Assembly (NCBI GenBank): GCA_023362775.1
Contig: JALMGJ010000003.1
Span: forward strand, 75,377,355 to 75,441,354
From: Charina bottae
Taxonomy: Eukaryota > Chordata > Lepidosauria > Squamata > Charinaidae
Direction: 5' to 3'
Length of the DNA stretch: 64,000 nucleotides
Shown: piece after piece, positions 12,546 to 24,898 of the stretch
Layout: the number at the start of each line of letters is the position of its first letter
Numbering within the stretch: position 1 is the first letter of the stretch
Made by a program: the position numbers and the translations under genes
The notes under the pieces: model-generated
The model's database searches: none
What the model saw: the letters and a program-made list of their open reading frames with translations, nothing else
What the model was told of the DNA's origin: nothing

Positions 12546-12651
12546 TATACACACACACAAACATACATACATACACACACATACACACAGTATACACACA
12601 CACACACAGTACATACATACATACATACTGTATATGTGTGTGTGTGTGTGT
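12546..12651. repeat. Microsatellite (AC)n / (ATAC)n / (TG)n
   Basis: Runs of ACAC, ATACATAC and finally TGTGTG follow one another over about 100 bp. The alternation of AC and TG runs around CTGTATATGTG makes part of it palindromic. Threonine/histidine-rich open frames across it are artefacts. Confidence 0.95.
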
Positions 12652-12857
12652 TTGAAAAAAGATATAAGGACACATTTGAACAAGATGCACTCAGTGTGTA
12701 ACTGTTGAAATGTAGCAACTGCTAAGGAGATCAGCCAGAGGTGCTAATCTCCTCTGATGGGATTAAACATGGGTGAGGTCAAAAAAGGATCCTTTCTTGT
12801 CTAAGGAAGTATTATAATCCCAGAACAAGTCCCTGCATAATTTTTAACATTAGCACT

Positions 12858-12925
12858 ATGACATTTATATACTGCTCTTCATCCTGTGATTACATTGGGG
12901 TTTACAATAAAGAAAAGAAAATACC
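12858..12925 (-). repeat. Possible L2 3' tail fragment
   Basis: CATTTATATACTGCTCTTCA and GGGGTTTACAATAAAGAAAA resemble the antisense of an L2 3' tail (TTTATATGCCGCCC..GGTTTACA). Short and diverged. Confidence 0.4.
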
Positions 12926-13331
12926 AGTAAAAGAAATTTAAAAGACTCCTATAAAACAGCAGACAGGACTAAAGGCATCAGAAGGAACTAAGGCCTCGAT
13001 ATGTTTATCAGAGAGAGAGTGTAAAATTGTACAGGATGCTATTCAGCAAATCTCACTGCAGTGCTTCATACGTAGTTCCTAGGAATTGGGAAGTTGCAAA
13101 TGTAGCATTGTTAACATTCAGGGTAACACAAGGAAATTTCAGTTGTGATGTGCTAAAAATAATATGATAAATACAGTATATGAAATACTAGTGGCTTGAA
13201 ATGAAAACGGAATAACTTTTATGCAGTTACAGTATGTAAATGGGATACTGTGACCAAAAAAATGGAATGCTATTTTCCCTGGAAAGAAAAAAAACTGATT
13301 TTATTTTCAAAACTCGTTTTAGCCAGGATTA

Positions 13332-13664
13332 GGGGGCGTGGTGGCTCAGCGGGTAAGACACCAGGCTTGTCGATCAGAAGATTGCAAGTTCGGAGGTTCG
13401 AATCCCTAGCCCTGCGTGCAGAGTGAGCTCCCGCACTAGCCCCAGCTCTTGCCAACCTAGCAATTCGAAAGCATGCAAATGCAAGTAGATGAATAGGTAC
13501 CACTTCGGTGGGTAGGTAACAGCGTTCCACATGCGTCATGCGGCCACATGACCGTGGAAGCGTCTTCGGACAACGCTGGCTCTTTGGCTAACAAACGGAG
13601 ATGAGCACCGGCCCCTAGAGTCGGACACGACTGCACAAATGTGCGGGGGGAACCTTTACCTTTA
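13332..13664 (+). mobile_element. tRNA-derived SINE (squamate family, BovB-like 3' part)
   Basis: The head contains pol III boxes in the right order: A box TGGCTCAGCGGG and B box GGTTCGAATCC, as in a tRNA gene. The body follows (GAATAGGTACCACTTCGGTGG, GTGGAAGCGTCTTCGG), then GAGTCGGACACGACT, which matches the BovB 3' end, and a terminal (TTTACC)n-like tail. Three other copies are at 14.0, 24.5 and 47.1 kb. It is a SINE and not a tRNA gene: the tRNA fold is incomplete and the body is repeated elsewhere. Confidence 0.9.
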
Positions 13665-14028
13665 TATCAAACTTTGCAGTACAATGACACCCTGAAATGA
13701 TAAGTGAATGTGTGGAACCCCTTCATAAAAACTCCTAAGTAAAAAATAGATAAGAAATGCTATAATGGACAAAGGACTAGACCCATGGGTTTCAGTATCT
13801 GTCAAAACTCAGCCAGGGCTTTGCTTCCTGTTTTACGTACTGTATGTAAGTTTCTGCTAGTGTCTGCTTTGCCTAAGCAAGCCTGACAAACTTTAAAAGG
13901 GTTTTAGTAACTCCCACCTTGAGTTGTCCACTGCCCCAGGTGTGTCATGACTTACAGTTTGAGAAGCCACAAAGTATAGGCTAATACATGCAAAAACATT
14001 ATCTGTTATTAACATCACAATCATAAGT
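13665..14028. other. Intronic DNA between two SINEs
   Basis: No feature recognised. Confidence 0.4.
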
Positions 14029-14040
14029 AATAACAATTAG

Positions 14041-14375
14041 TAAAGGTAGAGGTTCCCCCCGCACATTTGTGCAGTCATGTCCGACTCTAGGGGCCGGTGC
14101 TCGTCTCCGTTTGTTAGCCGAAGAGCCAGCGTTGTCCGAAGACACTTCCACAGCCATGTGGCCGGCATGACGCATGTGGAACGCTGTTACCTACTCACCG
14201 AAGTGGTACCTATTCATCTACCTGCATTTGCATGCTTTCAAATTGCTAGGTTGGCAAGAGCTGGGGCGAGTGCGGGAGCTCACTCCGTCACACGGGGCTA
14301 GGGATTCGAACCTCCGAACTTGCGATCTTCTGATCGACAAGCCTGGTGTCTTACCCGCTGAGCCACCATGCCCCC
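14041..14375 (-). mobile_element. tRNA-derived SINE (same family), with target duplication
   Basis: This is the reverse-oriented sister of the copy 0.4 kb to the left: tail TAAAGGTAGAGGTTCCCC, then the BovB-like CATGTCCGACTCTAGGGG, body, and the tRNA-like head at the right (GATTCGAACCTCC = B box complement). A perfect 12-bp target duplication AATAACAATTAG lies at 14029-14040 and 14376-14387, as expected for LINE-mediated insertion. Confidence 0.95.
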
Positions 14376-14387
14376 AATAACAATTAG

Positions 14388-14791
14388 CAGTTAGCAATAA
14401 CAGCACATTAGGATATGTGCTGTTTTCTTTCGTTTTTCTTGGCTATGCTTTGCAGAACTGACAGGACTTTTGTGGTCTCCATTTTATAGTATGAAATACT
14501 AATGCATAAAAGTATTATTCACCCTTGTGAGACAACCTGTTTAGAACATCTACAACTGATATTGAGAAAAAACAGGTTCAATTTCTACTGCAAGGGATTA
14601 GCCTTGAAGCAAGCTAGTAGACAAGAGAATGCCTTCAAGCTTGTTTGGATATTAATTCTGCATGGGTATTCATTTCCACAGACCTGGAATTAGGAAATAG
14701 CTTCTACCCAGAGGCCATTCTTTGACAGAGTTCAGACAACTACAAACTATGGTTTAATCATGGTTTACTGAATAACCCAAATTATCTGGGT
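14388..14791. other. Intronic DNA, nothing recognised
   Basis: AT-rich sequence without supportable features. Confidence 0.4.
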
Positions 14792-14990
14792 TCATTCAAC
14801 AAATAGCCATAAGCTATAAGTCCAGGTTGACCCCACATTGCATCTTGAATGGGGAAGTACAAACCCATCGAAGACGGAAGATGGAAGATCTCCAGAACCG
14901 GGGAGTCCAAATATCTGCAGCCACTCAGTCTTGTCAGAACTGAGTCTGAGCCTGTTCTTCCTCATCCAGAGAATCAAATAAATGAGGGGC
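14792..14990 (-). mobile_element. L2 LINE fragment (RT C-terminal side)
   Basis: The antisense frame reads WMRKNRLRLSSDKTEWLQI, matching the conserved L2/CR1-type stretch 'W-M--N-L-LN-DKTE'. The copy is isolated, short and 5'- and 3'-truncated. Confidence 0.75.
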
Positions 14991-15837
14991 TATTCCAGTT
15001 ATATATAGAATGACCATCTTGGTTGGTATCCCAGCCATCTTTGTTACCATCATTTCTTTTTTTTTCTACCTAACAATTCAAATAAATACTGAAAAACACT
15101 TGTGGTGGCTCAATTGGGATTGGAGCCATCATAAACAGTGGGCCACTGTTCTGATCTTCTGTATTCTTTGGTGGGAGGTGGAGGGAATGAAATAAAAGAT
15201 AAAAAGTGATGCAGTATGGCTGGACGAATTTCAGTTTGAAACTGCTATAAGCTATCTCTGTGTATGGAAGCTGGAAGGGAGGACAGAATCTGAAATAAAA
15301 GGGAGCTAAGGATAATGTCAGTTACCCAAGATTTGTTATTACAAGTATGGCTTGAATTACATACTTGGACAGTAGTAAACAATATGAAAGTTGTTGTAGT
15401 CAGTTTTCAGGCTGCTAGTACTCCTAGATCGCATCAACAAAATCCAGCTGTGCATAGACACATTACAGTGGTATGATCTGGATTATTTAATCGGTTTTTG
15501 AATGGCTTTAAAAAGTGGAATGGGGATAGCTTGCCTTCAGAAAGCCTCACACGCCCATTCCCAATCTTAAAACTGCCCACCCACCACCCCAGCCCATAAA
15601 TGGGCAGGAAGGAACCAGCTATACCCCTGCTGGTGATGTCACACCAACCTTGTAGTTCTCTGAAAGGATGGGAACTTGATTGCAATGCTTGGTCTTTCAA
15701 ACATCTTTCAAATGTTTCCTATTAATCTGGCTTAGCATGTTATGATAACAGGCCATAGTCTAAGAGCAGTTGATTATGATACAAAGGGTAAATTGATTAA
15801 ACTGAGGTTTTGTAACAGCTTTTTCAAACTAGTGCTT
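14991..15837. other. Intronic DNA, nothing recognised
   Basis: No exon or repeat features supported. Confidence 0.4.
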
Positions 15838-15955
15838 ACCGAGTATATTGGACTACAAGTCCCATTATTCCACAGCTGGCATAGCTATTGGTTATGTTGA
15901 TTGGAGATACTAGGAGTTATTGTAGTAGGACAATGCTTTCCTTTCAACATAAGCC
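15838..15955. mobile_element. Degraded palindromic MITE
   Basis: TTGGACTACAAGTCCCATTA on the left and CTAGGAGTTATTGTAGTAGGACAA on the right (given in part) are eroded inverted arms of the GGACTACAACTCCCA type, with CAGCTGGCATAGC in between. No target duplication could be fixed. Confidence 0.5.
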
Positions 15956-15974
15956 ACCAAGGTAATACAAAGTA

Positions 15975-16279
15975 CAGGTAGTCCTTGTTTAGTGACCGCA
16001 ATTGGGACCAGCAACTTGGTTGTTAAGCAAAGCAGTCACTAAGTGAAATCTTGACTGTGCTTATGATCTTTCTTCAGCTTCCCTTTGCTTTACAGATCTG
16101 CGAAGGTCATAAATGTAAGGATTGGTTGCAAAGTTACTTTTTCATCACTGTCGTAACTGCAAATGGTTGCTAAATGAGGAAGTTGCTAAATGAGCACAGT
16201 TGTGGTTTCACCTAGCAACCACTTTGCTTAACAACCAAGTTGCCGGTCCCAATTGTAGTCATTAAACAAGGACTACCTG
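15975..16279. mobile_element. Tc1/mariner-type MITE with TA target duplication
   Basis: Inverted termini CAGGTAGTCCTTGTTTA and TAAACAAGGACTACCTG bound a 305-bp element flanked by TA (15973-15974 and 16280-16281). The interior repeats motifs such as GTCACTAAGTGA and TTGCTAAATGAG on both strands. No transposase is encoded. A diverged second copy is at 34064-34289. Confidence 0.9.
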
Positions 16280-16281
16280 TA

Positions 16282-19200
16282 TTGGTAAATATTTTCCCTT
16301 CCAAATGTGTAAATAGGATTTTGAAACAGAAGGCATGCCTTCTAGTTATCAGAAGAGGTAGTCCCATAATTCTTCCTCCACTACATGTTAGGTTCCATTT
16401 ATGCAGCAGTCCACTATTATCTTAAGGGCTCTCACATGTCATAAGGCAGCCAATAATTGGAATTTATGCTATAAATTCTCAGATTGGAGTTAAGCAATTC
16501 AGGATTTCAGTCAGTGCTAAGTTGGTTTCTGATTGACTGCTCACTCATTATTCCCCCTTTTGCCTACACATTGCCAGATCTTTTGATGTATTTTTTCTCT
16601 GTGCATATTTTTGAATAGTAAACTTATACTGTATAAACATGTCATGTACCTGTCACTGCTTTCCTATAGAGTTTATAAAGAGGAATGAATTATAATATAG
16701 AGTTCTGTCTAAAAATCTAAAGGACTGTACAGAACTGCTTTAAAAAATATGCCTTAGTCCTTTGACCTCATGGGAGGCAACTTTTAAATTGCTATCCTTG
16801 GACAGCAATGTTATTTAGTAGATCCCTTAGAGCGAGAATGTATTTCAAGTGATGGTCAGAAAGATAATTTAACACATACTTGCTTTCATGCATTTGAATT
16901 ATCCAAGTTTATTCATAGTAGAAATCATCAGGATTAGACATGGTCAAAGAATGGTTCAGAGATAAACTACACAAAGTACAATTAATAAGCTTAAAGGCCT
17001 GAACAGCCCATCATATCTAAGCAATAGCAAAGGTCAGTTATCCAGAAAATCAGTTACATGGTCCGCTGCTCAGAATATACAAAGCAAGCTTGATGCTGTT
17101 CCAGTACCTGACTCATCATAGGTAGATGCTTTTATACAAGAGGTTTCTTCACATTTACCTAAATCCAGGTGATGCTAATTGTCCTGAAGTAGAATCCAGA
17201 GCTACTCAGGAGAAATTCCTGACTTCCATGCTGCCCTTCCTTGAAGTCTAGTGATCCTCTGTCTCTCTCTTCTCTTTGAGTCTCACCCTGGTGCAACTAG
17301 CACTTTTGTGGGCTTGGGAGTGTGTAATTTCATCAAGCTTGTAATTCATCCAAGGCCAAGAACTAAAAGATGGTAGGACTCAGTTCTGCCATGATTGCTG
17401 TGCTGGGCCCTGACTTTAAGATTAGTAACCTCCGTCTCCTCCTCTTGTTACTCTTCTCAGATGATGGTTGTGATTGGACAAGGAGGTCATGCACTACCTT
17501 CAACCATCTTGAGTGTCCCATCATACAATTTGCAATTGTATTTGGATGGGACATGTCAGCCATGAGGTTCTGGTAAATGTCTGATCCTGACGTACAACGA
17601 AGGCTAACTCAGTTGGGAAAATATGTGATTCCTTTCCCATTCTGGAGCCAGTTATTGAAGGCTGGGAATTCCCTTTTCTGGAATTTATCACTTGAGGTCA
17701 AAAAGTGGACATGCAACTTGGATTACTTTTTAAAATCGTTTATAAATGGCTATTATTGCAAGACTCACTAGTATAACCAAGGTTTTTCTGAACCCAGTTT
17801 CAGGGATTGTGTGAAATACTGAACCATAAACTCGTGATGCAGGCAGGGTATAAATAACATTAAAATGTGGTTGGACAGTTTGTGGCTCAGTGTCATGACA
17901 ACACACCATATATAAATGTGTAGTAATCTTGGCTCAGAGAGCTCTGTGTTCATCTAGCTAGTAGAGAAGATTTGTTGCTAGTGACAAGCAGAGCACGGCA
18001 TTCCCACCTTCCAGCAATCACTTTGCAGGCAAAGTCAAAATTCTTTTTTTCCTTCAGGCTTACATCACTGTGAGTAACCATTTACACTGTGCTTCAGTCA
18101 CTTATGCAGCCAGTCTCAGTTTGAAGCAATATTCTGTTGGCCTGCTCGTATGTACAGTATATTCTTCACTTACCATGTTGCTCACTCAGGTTCAGGGAAA
18201 AAAAGAGACCTCATGCACTTTTGGGGTGCATTCACATATGCTTAACCAAATCTCCAAAACACCCAGAGTGTCCTATGACTGTTACCAAGTCAAAGTTGAG
18301 CCCCCAATTAAAATCCAAATATTTGGATTAATTGTTGGTTATTATCTTAACTCAGCCAGCTTGTGTCTTGTGAACCCGGAATAGAGGTTTAAAGTGAAAT
18401 TAACTCCCTTTCCAGCCATGAATGCAGAGACAAGAGGCTAGTGGCAGTTCATTTTCACTGTTTTTTCTTTTTATCCACATGGGTGGTATAATGGAGGCAG
18501 GAGGTAGGAGGAGGAGAAGCGGCTAACCCCCTCCACATGTAATGGCCTTGACCCTAGTCGGGTCACCACTTTGATTTTTTTCCCCCAACCTGAAAAAAAA
18601 AGAGCTATTATGTGCAAGAGAAGCTAGGACATAAACCTAGATGGTTATTCCCTATTTGCTAAAGGAAAGTGTGCATTTTCCCCATTGTCTACTACTGAAT
18701 CACCAGGTGCATAGCAACCCGGTAGTAGCAATATCAGCAGACTAGACTCAAGTCTATCATGTGAACATAGACAGTCTAAGACAGGGCTCCTTCTCCCCCA
18801 TGCCTGCATCTATTACTGTAGAGTAAGGCCAGCAAAGGCCACTTACTCAACTAAAGTAGAAAGGACATTCTGCTTTTTACTTTGGTTGTACTGTGATTGG
18901 TTCCCCTAAATCAGTTGAATGCAGCTGTTACTATCTTGCTGGGATGTTCCTTAAAGATTCCCCTAAATCACATTGCTTACTCAATCCCTCCTTGAAAACC
19001 AGAGAACCTGTGATGTGTTTACAGGGCCACTGGGGGAGAGAGAGGAAGCCTAAAGGCAACAATCTGAGAGTAAGTTGGAGAGAATCAACAGTATGTTGTT
19101 TTGTGACTTTAAAAATTTCTGCCACCTTTTGCTTTTGAAGATGAATGAAAAGCAATTGGTATCTTTTTCTTTTTACTACCATTTCCTTTGTCTTCCTTTA

Positions 19201-21801
19201 TTTTCCAACATTTTTCTTTCCTTTTTTCCTGCTTTATGTTTTTCTTTTTTAGAAATTCTTTTTAGATCCTATTTGTTTTCTTCCCTCACCCACAATCGCT
19301 ACAGAGAAGGTAAAAAGAGTAACTGGGTTAGGGTGAGAGAGAGTGGGTTTGTGTGTATACCAGGATGTATGTCTTTGTGAGGCATAAAAGATGTGGATGG
19401 GATATGTAGAGTAAGCTTATGTAGGTCCATTTATCAGTACTGTACTCGCGCTTACTTCAGTGGAGCTTATCCTATATATGTATGCTAGAATTATAACCTT
19501 AGGAGTAAGAAGGGCAAATTGGTGGATGGGAGAGGAAGCGGAAAGTGTGGATAGATACAAATGATGTTATATTTCCTGAGTCTTCAGTAATTGTGTAGTA
19601 CAGGGATTCTGAATAAGTATACTATACTCTTTTATATCATAAGCATCAAAACATATAATTTGCTATTTTATTAGAATGCCAAACTGCTGTATTGTTTAGG
19701 ATATTTGAAAAACCTGGGAGTAGAATGTAGTTATGGTTTGTAAAATACCTTTTTATTGCAGCAGAACATAATTATATTTTGAAGTTTTGTGTGTGGAGAT
19801 CAGATCCACTATGCTGTGACTTATATACATACAACTTGCCTTTTAGTCTCCATTCACATTTCTGTGAAATGGGCTTCTTTTGGAGAGAGGTTTTGTGTTG
19901 TGATGTGCAGCTTTCACCTCTGAAAATTGCTCTGGCTCCATCTAGTATAAATGTTTGCAATTATGTCTACCCCACTCTTATCACCTCTGATTATTTGTCT
20001 TGACTGTAGCAATGTAGAGCATTTCCACATGGCATTGTTTCTATCCCTAAATTCCCCCAAAGCAATATGAAGCAGATCTGCTCACTCCAGAACACTAGAA
20101 TACAATGAGCTAATTTATGCTCTCCCTCTAGGTGACCAGTAGGAACCTGAAAAAAAGGTCATTCAATCAGTGCTCCGCTCAAGCCACTGCCTGGCTTGAA
20201 GCAGCAAAAAATCCTCCCCCTCCAAACAAAAAGAAAATGAAATAAATTGCTAGGACTGGCTCCACACCAATCCATATTTTCAGTATACGTTGTGTGCATT
20301 TGGCTGGCCATTTACAAAAAAACTGGACTGTTTGTGAAAGGATGAATCTGCCTGGCTTCCCACCCATCACTTTTCCTGCATTACAAATTCATTGAGAGCT
20401 GTGAAGGTGGCATGATATGTTACCAATTTTGCCACAAGGCACTTTTCAGGGTCTGTAACCAGTGACTGAGTGGGAGAAGGGGTGATTAATCCTAAACATG
20501 AGGCAGCCTGAAGAGACTGGTTGCTCATTGTGAAGGTATTTCTATACCACCATCATCATTTGTACTCTGTTGGAGTAACCAAAATCCCTTCCCACAAAAG
20601 GGGAAAAAATCTATAAAAAACCTAAGCAGTCTGGTGCTTAATGTGCCTGGTCCTTCCCTGCCAAAGAGAAGTGGGAAACAGGCATCAGTCTCATCCCTGC
20701 TAAGTCAAGCCAGCGTTCCCTTTAACAGGGTGGTTGATGCTGGAAAAATTACTTCAATTATGGAATTCAAGAGCTCTGTAGAGCTTCTAAGTTGCAAAAT
20801 GAAAAATAATTCTTTTTAGTGATTTGGGTTACGCAGCAGCTGAGCTGGAAATACATCCACAACGGCCAAATTCAATCAACATTGTGGGGTCACGGAGATC
20901 TAGATGTGCATTTGAATTAGTACAGCTTCTTCACGTGGAAGTGTTTACTAGATGTCTTTTCAGATGGCAGCAGTAGTGGTTGAACCTGAGCACTCATACT
21001 AAGCTGCATATAATTTATATTCCCGCATCCTGTGAACAGTTCCACCCCCAGCTAGATCCCAGCAATTTTTTCACCTATTACAAAAAGGGTTATTGTAAAG
21101 AATCTGCAGAGTGGAGTGCAGTCCCCCTTGTTGCATAGCTTTTAGGCTTTAAAGTTCTGCTGAAGCATTAGGAGTAGTGAAGAATCTATTCTACTGCATT
21201 TTCATGGATGGAAAGATAAGAGTTCAATGTTGCATATTTACTTTTTTCAGGTAGAGAAACAGGTCATCCAGTTATAAGCAAGCTTTTTATCAGGGAAGTA
21301 GACTTGGAAAAAGTCCTGGCAAGAGGCAACAGCAGACAGATGACTTAATTCTGCCTGGGATGGGTTGGAAGGATGGTAATTATAAAGTCAGCATAATTGC
21401 TTAAGAAGAATAGTAAGAAAATTTGGAATACATATCCAGGCATTTTGCTGTGATGGGATTTAAAAATTCTGTGGAAAATTAGTCCCTAACTACTGGACCT
21501 CTGCCAAGTTCTTACTGATCAAAATGAGTTTTGACAATGTTTTTCTCCCAGATGTAGTGACATATTCTCATTTTTCAAATAGCATTGCATCTGCCAGGAA
21601 TATTTTTCTCCTGTTTCTATTTTAAAAAGAGGTAATTGTAATATTATGATGGTTACACAATCATAGAGGGAGGGTACAATAGTCTCAAGACAAGGATGAA
21701 ATGGGGTTCCTGCAATTCTAAATGTCCTTTGTTGGACTATGGCTGAGGAGAGCACCTTAGCGTTCAGATATCACACTAAGTCATAATGTGGTTGTGTTCT
21801 A
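16282..21801. other. AT-rich intronic DNA, mostly without recognised repeats
   Basis: This is the longest quiet part of intron 1. From about 16.85 to 17.6 kb the minus strand shows a TATAAAAG motif (plus 17131-17138) and an AATAAAC motif (plus near 16908) spaced as in an LTR, but no inverted TG..CA ends or target duplication were found, so it is not called. A possible diverged MITE scrap is near 19445-19510. Nothing else is supported. Confidence 0.4.
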
Positions 21802-21916
21802 ACCACTTCATGGGCTAGAAGATCTATAATTTTCCCTACCCATACTGAGAATCATGCCCCTGGGACAGATGTGGGCAATCAGGAACTCTTCAGATGTTGC
21901 TGAATTACACCTGTAT
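21802..21916 (+). repeat. 115-bp direct duplication, left copy
   Basis: The block from ACCACTTCATGGGCTAG through GGGACAGATGTGGGCAATCA to TTGCTGAATTACA recurs almost unchanged at 22619-22732. The shared part includes about 65 bp of otherwise unique flank and the left arm of a palindromic MITE. Only a few substitutions and one small indel separate the copies. Confidence 0.85.
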
Positions 21917-22618
21917 TCAGCATGATGTACGAACTCAGCCAATTCAACCAACCATGGCTAAGTTAACTAAGACTTAGCACAATATATGAAGCCGGCTGTA
22001 ATCTGCTAGGTGTTGAAGCCAGCAGTGTTTGCAGAATCTTGCTGCTTTTGTCAGATTGACCCTGTTGCTTATCTGCGGATGCTGCTGGTTTGAGCAATAT
22101 ATCTGATATGTTTGCCTGGCTTCCAATCACAGTTGGAGCTCTCAGCTATTTTCTTTTTTTGCTTGTGTGGACTTTGCTCTCCAGTTTTTATTGAACCATG
22201 CTTCTACAACTATTTCCACTAGCCCACTGGTTTTCTTGGAACCTGACTTAATGCTGCATCTAAACTTGCACATTAGAAGATAATTCATTGATCAATAACT
22301 CAATGTATCCTTGTCCTGCTTCTAATCTAGTCCTGCATATAAACTAGATTTAGACTCTCCTCCTGGTAGTGTTTGCCACTTGGAACAAAAAAGTTGGTAA
22401 ATACAGTATATTGCCTTATCTTTCAGTTAATTGCCATTTGGGAGCATCAATGAACTAACTTAGTAAAAGGCAGCTCCCTGTGCTCTTATGCTATAACCTC
22501 AGTTGTCTTCTTTGATTGGCATGGCCCTGTAGAAGCTTGATGATTTTTTTTTAAAGAACTGATAGTGCTAGGAATTGCACCTGGGTTCATCCCAAACGTA
22601 TAACTCTCTCCTTCTCCC

Positions 22619-22732
22619 ACCACTTCATGGGCTAGAAGATCTATAATTTTCCCTACCCATACTGAGCACCATGCCCCTGGGACAGATGTGGGCAATCACA
22701 TCTCTTCAGATGTTGCTGAATTACAACTTGTA
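22619..22732 (+). repeat. 115-bp direct duplication, right copy
   Basis: Partner of 21802-21916, 817 bp away in the same orientation. In this copy the MITE continues to its right arm (to about 22818), so this looks like the source and the left copy like a partial duplicate. Confidence 0.85.
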
Positions 22733-22818
22733 TCATTCTTCAATGCTGGCTATGTTGGTTGATGCTGCTGGGAATTGTCTAACAATAGCTGGAGGGCCAC
22801 AGGTTGTCCCCTCCTATT
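22684..22818. mobile_element. Palindromic hAT-type MITE
   Basis: The left arm GATGTGGGCAATC and TTCAGATGTTGCTGAA and the right arm AATTGTCTAACAATAGCTGG and AGGGCCACAGGTTGTCCCC match a common reptile MITE whose ends read CAGGGGTGGGCAACCTGTGG. The element is diverged. Confidence 0.65.
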
Positions 22819-24365
22819 CTAAACCAAAAGCTTGAAATCAGTCTTTCCAACTCTACTATTGTAGCGAATGGTCAAACTTGAAGTCTGTATTCGTTGACCG
22901 ACACACCCTTATGGTGCACCATCACAGACGTTGATTGAGGCATGGCTTGGGATCACCTAAGCAAGAGATTACCCTGAACACCCTTCCTTTCAGCTAGAAA
23001 GCATTTGTTGTCTTTAAAATGAGGGAGCAGAAGCTGTATCAAGATGGGGGAAAAGGAGCCTCTTCAGCCTCTGATAAAAAGTACAATGAGATGGTAAATA
23101 TAAAAGCAAGCAAGCATGGGGTTTTAGTTCAAGCATCAGGTCATCCTGTGAAACAGGTAATACAATTTCTGTTTCTCTGTCTGTGCTTGCCCACTGTTTT
23201 GTCTGTTTTATGTACTTGCTCAGGAATTGTATGTTTTATGTTACTTGGGATTTCTTTTAAAAAGATGATCCTTCAATAGGATGAGACTAGCATCATCTTG
23301 TGATATGCCCAGAACTTTATCTTTTCCTTTATATTTTTTCTGTTGGAGGTCCCTTTAAGATGCTGTCTGTGATATGAAAAGCTCTGTATTTTTATCTCCT
23401 CTACCACTGAATGTTTTCAGGTGTTCAAGTAAAGTTAAAAAGGACTTTTTATGTTTTCTTTTCCTTAAAAAAAATAAAGTTGGATTCTATTTAGCTCTTG
23501 TGAGTTTGGTCTAGCTCCCAAAGTGGAGGGTTTTTTCCCTAGCCATGCATCTCAGTGCCACAGGGCCAAGAGGAGGTACTATAGAATATATTTAATTTAT
23601 TTCTATTTTTCCCCTTTGAATTTCCCAGAAAAACGACTCAGGTTGTAAAATCCCCCGAATTAGGAAGAGGGTCCCAGATAAGGTGTTCCCTGGAGATGGG
23701 TACAGTAGTGGCAGCGCGAACTATCAAGCCACTGCCCCAAGGCAGGAGGCAAAGCTAAGATGTATAGACCCTGAAGGCTTCTGGGAGAGGAAGTTTGAGA
23801 CTTCCAGTTTTTTACCCTACAGGCTTAGCCATGCTGCTGCAACTGCCTATATTTTTCTTCCTATAAATGTTATTTTTCCAAGTGAATAAGTAGTAAATTA
23901 TAGCCTTATGTCTTTTTCTTTTGCTGTGTTCCATATGTATTCTCTCTCTGCAATAATTGAAGACCTTCGTTTTTTCAGCTATCAAAAATGTTGATGTAGC
24001 TGCATCCTTCAATTTATTTTGTGGAGTATAAAATAATATAATTTCATCTCTGATAGGTCCATACAACTTGAGAATTCAATAGAAAGAGCTTTGTTTTCCT
24101 TGCTTAAACTCAGTTTTGCAAAGGTCCTATTCATTTACCTAATCATGAGGTGTATGATTATAATTATTCTTCGCAAGCTAAGCTTTTAAAGAAAAAAAAC
24201 ACTTCTGCAGTTAATCATGGGCTCCAACATTTCTCTAAGGGTAAAAAAGGATGATTATTAATTGCTTTTCCCGTCACTGTTGAAGTGAGCATTGGAGGCT
24301 AAAGTAAAAACAAGATAGTAAATGTAAACAAGATAGTAAACAAGATAGTAAATAGGGGCACAGAG
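22819..24365. other. Intronic DNA, nothing recognised
   Basis: AT-rich with several T- and A-rich runs. A plus-strand open frame at 23019-23279 ends at a GT-like site, but has no TMCC2 or other family motif and is not called. Confidence 0.4.
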
Positions 24366-24374
24366 AGAATCTTC

Positions 24375-24484
24375 TAGCTGTGCTCCTGTCCTCTGAAGAT
24401 GCCAGCCACAGCTACTGGTGAAATGTTAGGAACCAAAACTGCCAGAACACGGCCACACAGCCCGGAAAACCCACAACAACCATA
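24375..24484 (+). mobile_element. Penelope-like element, terminal fragment
   Basis: CCTCTGAAGATGCCAGCCAC, GGTGAAATGTTAGGAACC and AGAACACGGCCACACAGCCC are the words of a vertebrate Penelope-type 3' end (GAAGATG.. followed by ..GAAACGT). Only about 110 bp are present. A short TAAACAAGATAG tandem lies just upstream (24310-24350). Confidence 0.65.
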
Positions 24485-24547
24485 GTAAATGTCATTAGGA
24501 AGTTGTCAATTTCTTTCTTGCTTTTTTTTTTTAATAATCACATATGT

Positions 24548-24882
24548 GGGGACGTGGTGGCTCAGTGGGTAAGACGCCAGGCTTGTCAATCGGAAGATTG
24601 CAAGTTCGGAGGTTCGAATCCCTAGCCCCGCGTGACAGAGTGAACTCCCGCACTTGCCCCAGCTCTTGCCAACCTAGCAATTCAAAAGCATGCAAATGCA
24701 AGTAGATGAATAGGTACCACTTCAGTGGGTAGGTAACAGCATTCTGCGCGTGTCATGCGGCCACATGACCGTGGAAGCGTCTTCGGACAACGCTGGCTCT
24801 TCGGCTAACAAACGGAGATGAGCACCGGCCCCTAGAGTCGGACACGACTGCACAAATGTGCGGGGGGAACCTTTACCTTTAT
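24548..24882 (+). mobile_element. tRNA-derived SINE (same family as 13.3 kb)
   Basis: The head is GGGGACGTGGTGGCTCAGTG with B box GGTTCGAATCC, followed by the same body, GAGTCGGACACGACT and the final CCTTTACCTTTA. TATGTGG occurs at both ends (24543-24549 and 24880-24886), a likely short target duplication. Confidence 0.92.
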
Positions 24883-24898
24883 GTGGAGGACACTTTAA

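Noticed and set aside
12414..12708. Thr/His-rich open frames on both strands
   Set aside because: They are translations of the AC/ATAC/TG microsatellite.
23019..23279. Possible alternative TMCC2 exon (frame ending near a GT site at 23157)
   Set aside because: No TMCC2 motif, a poor acceptor context and a low-complexity product.
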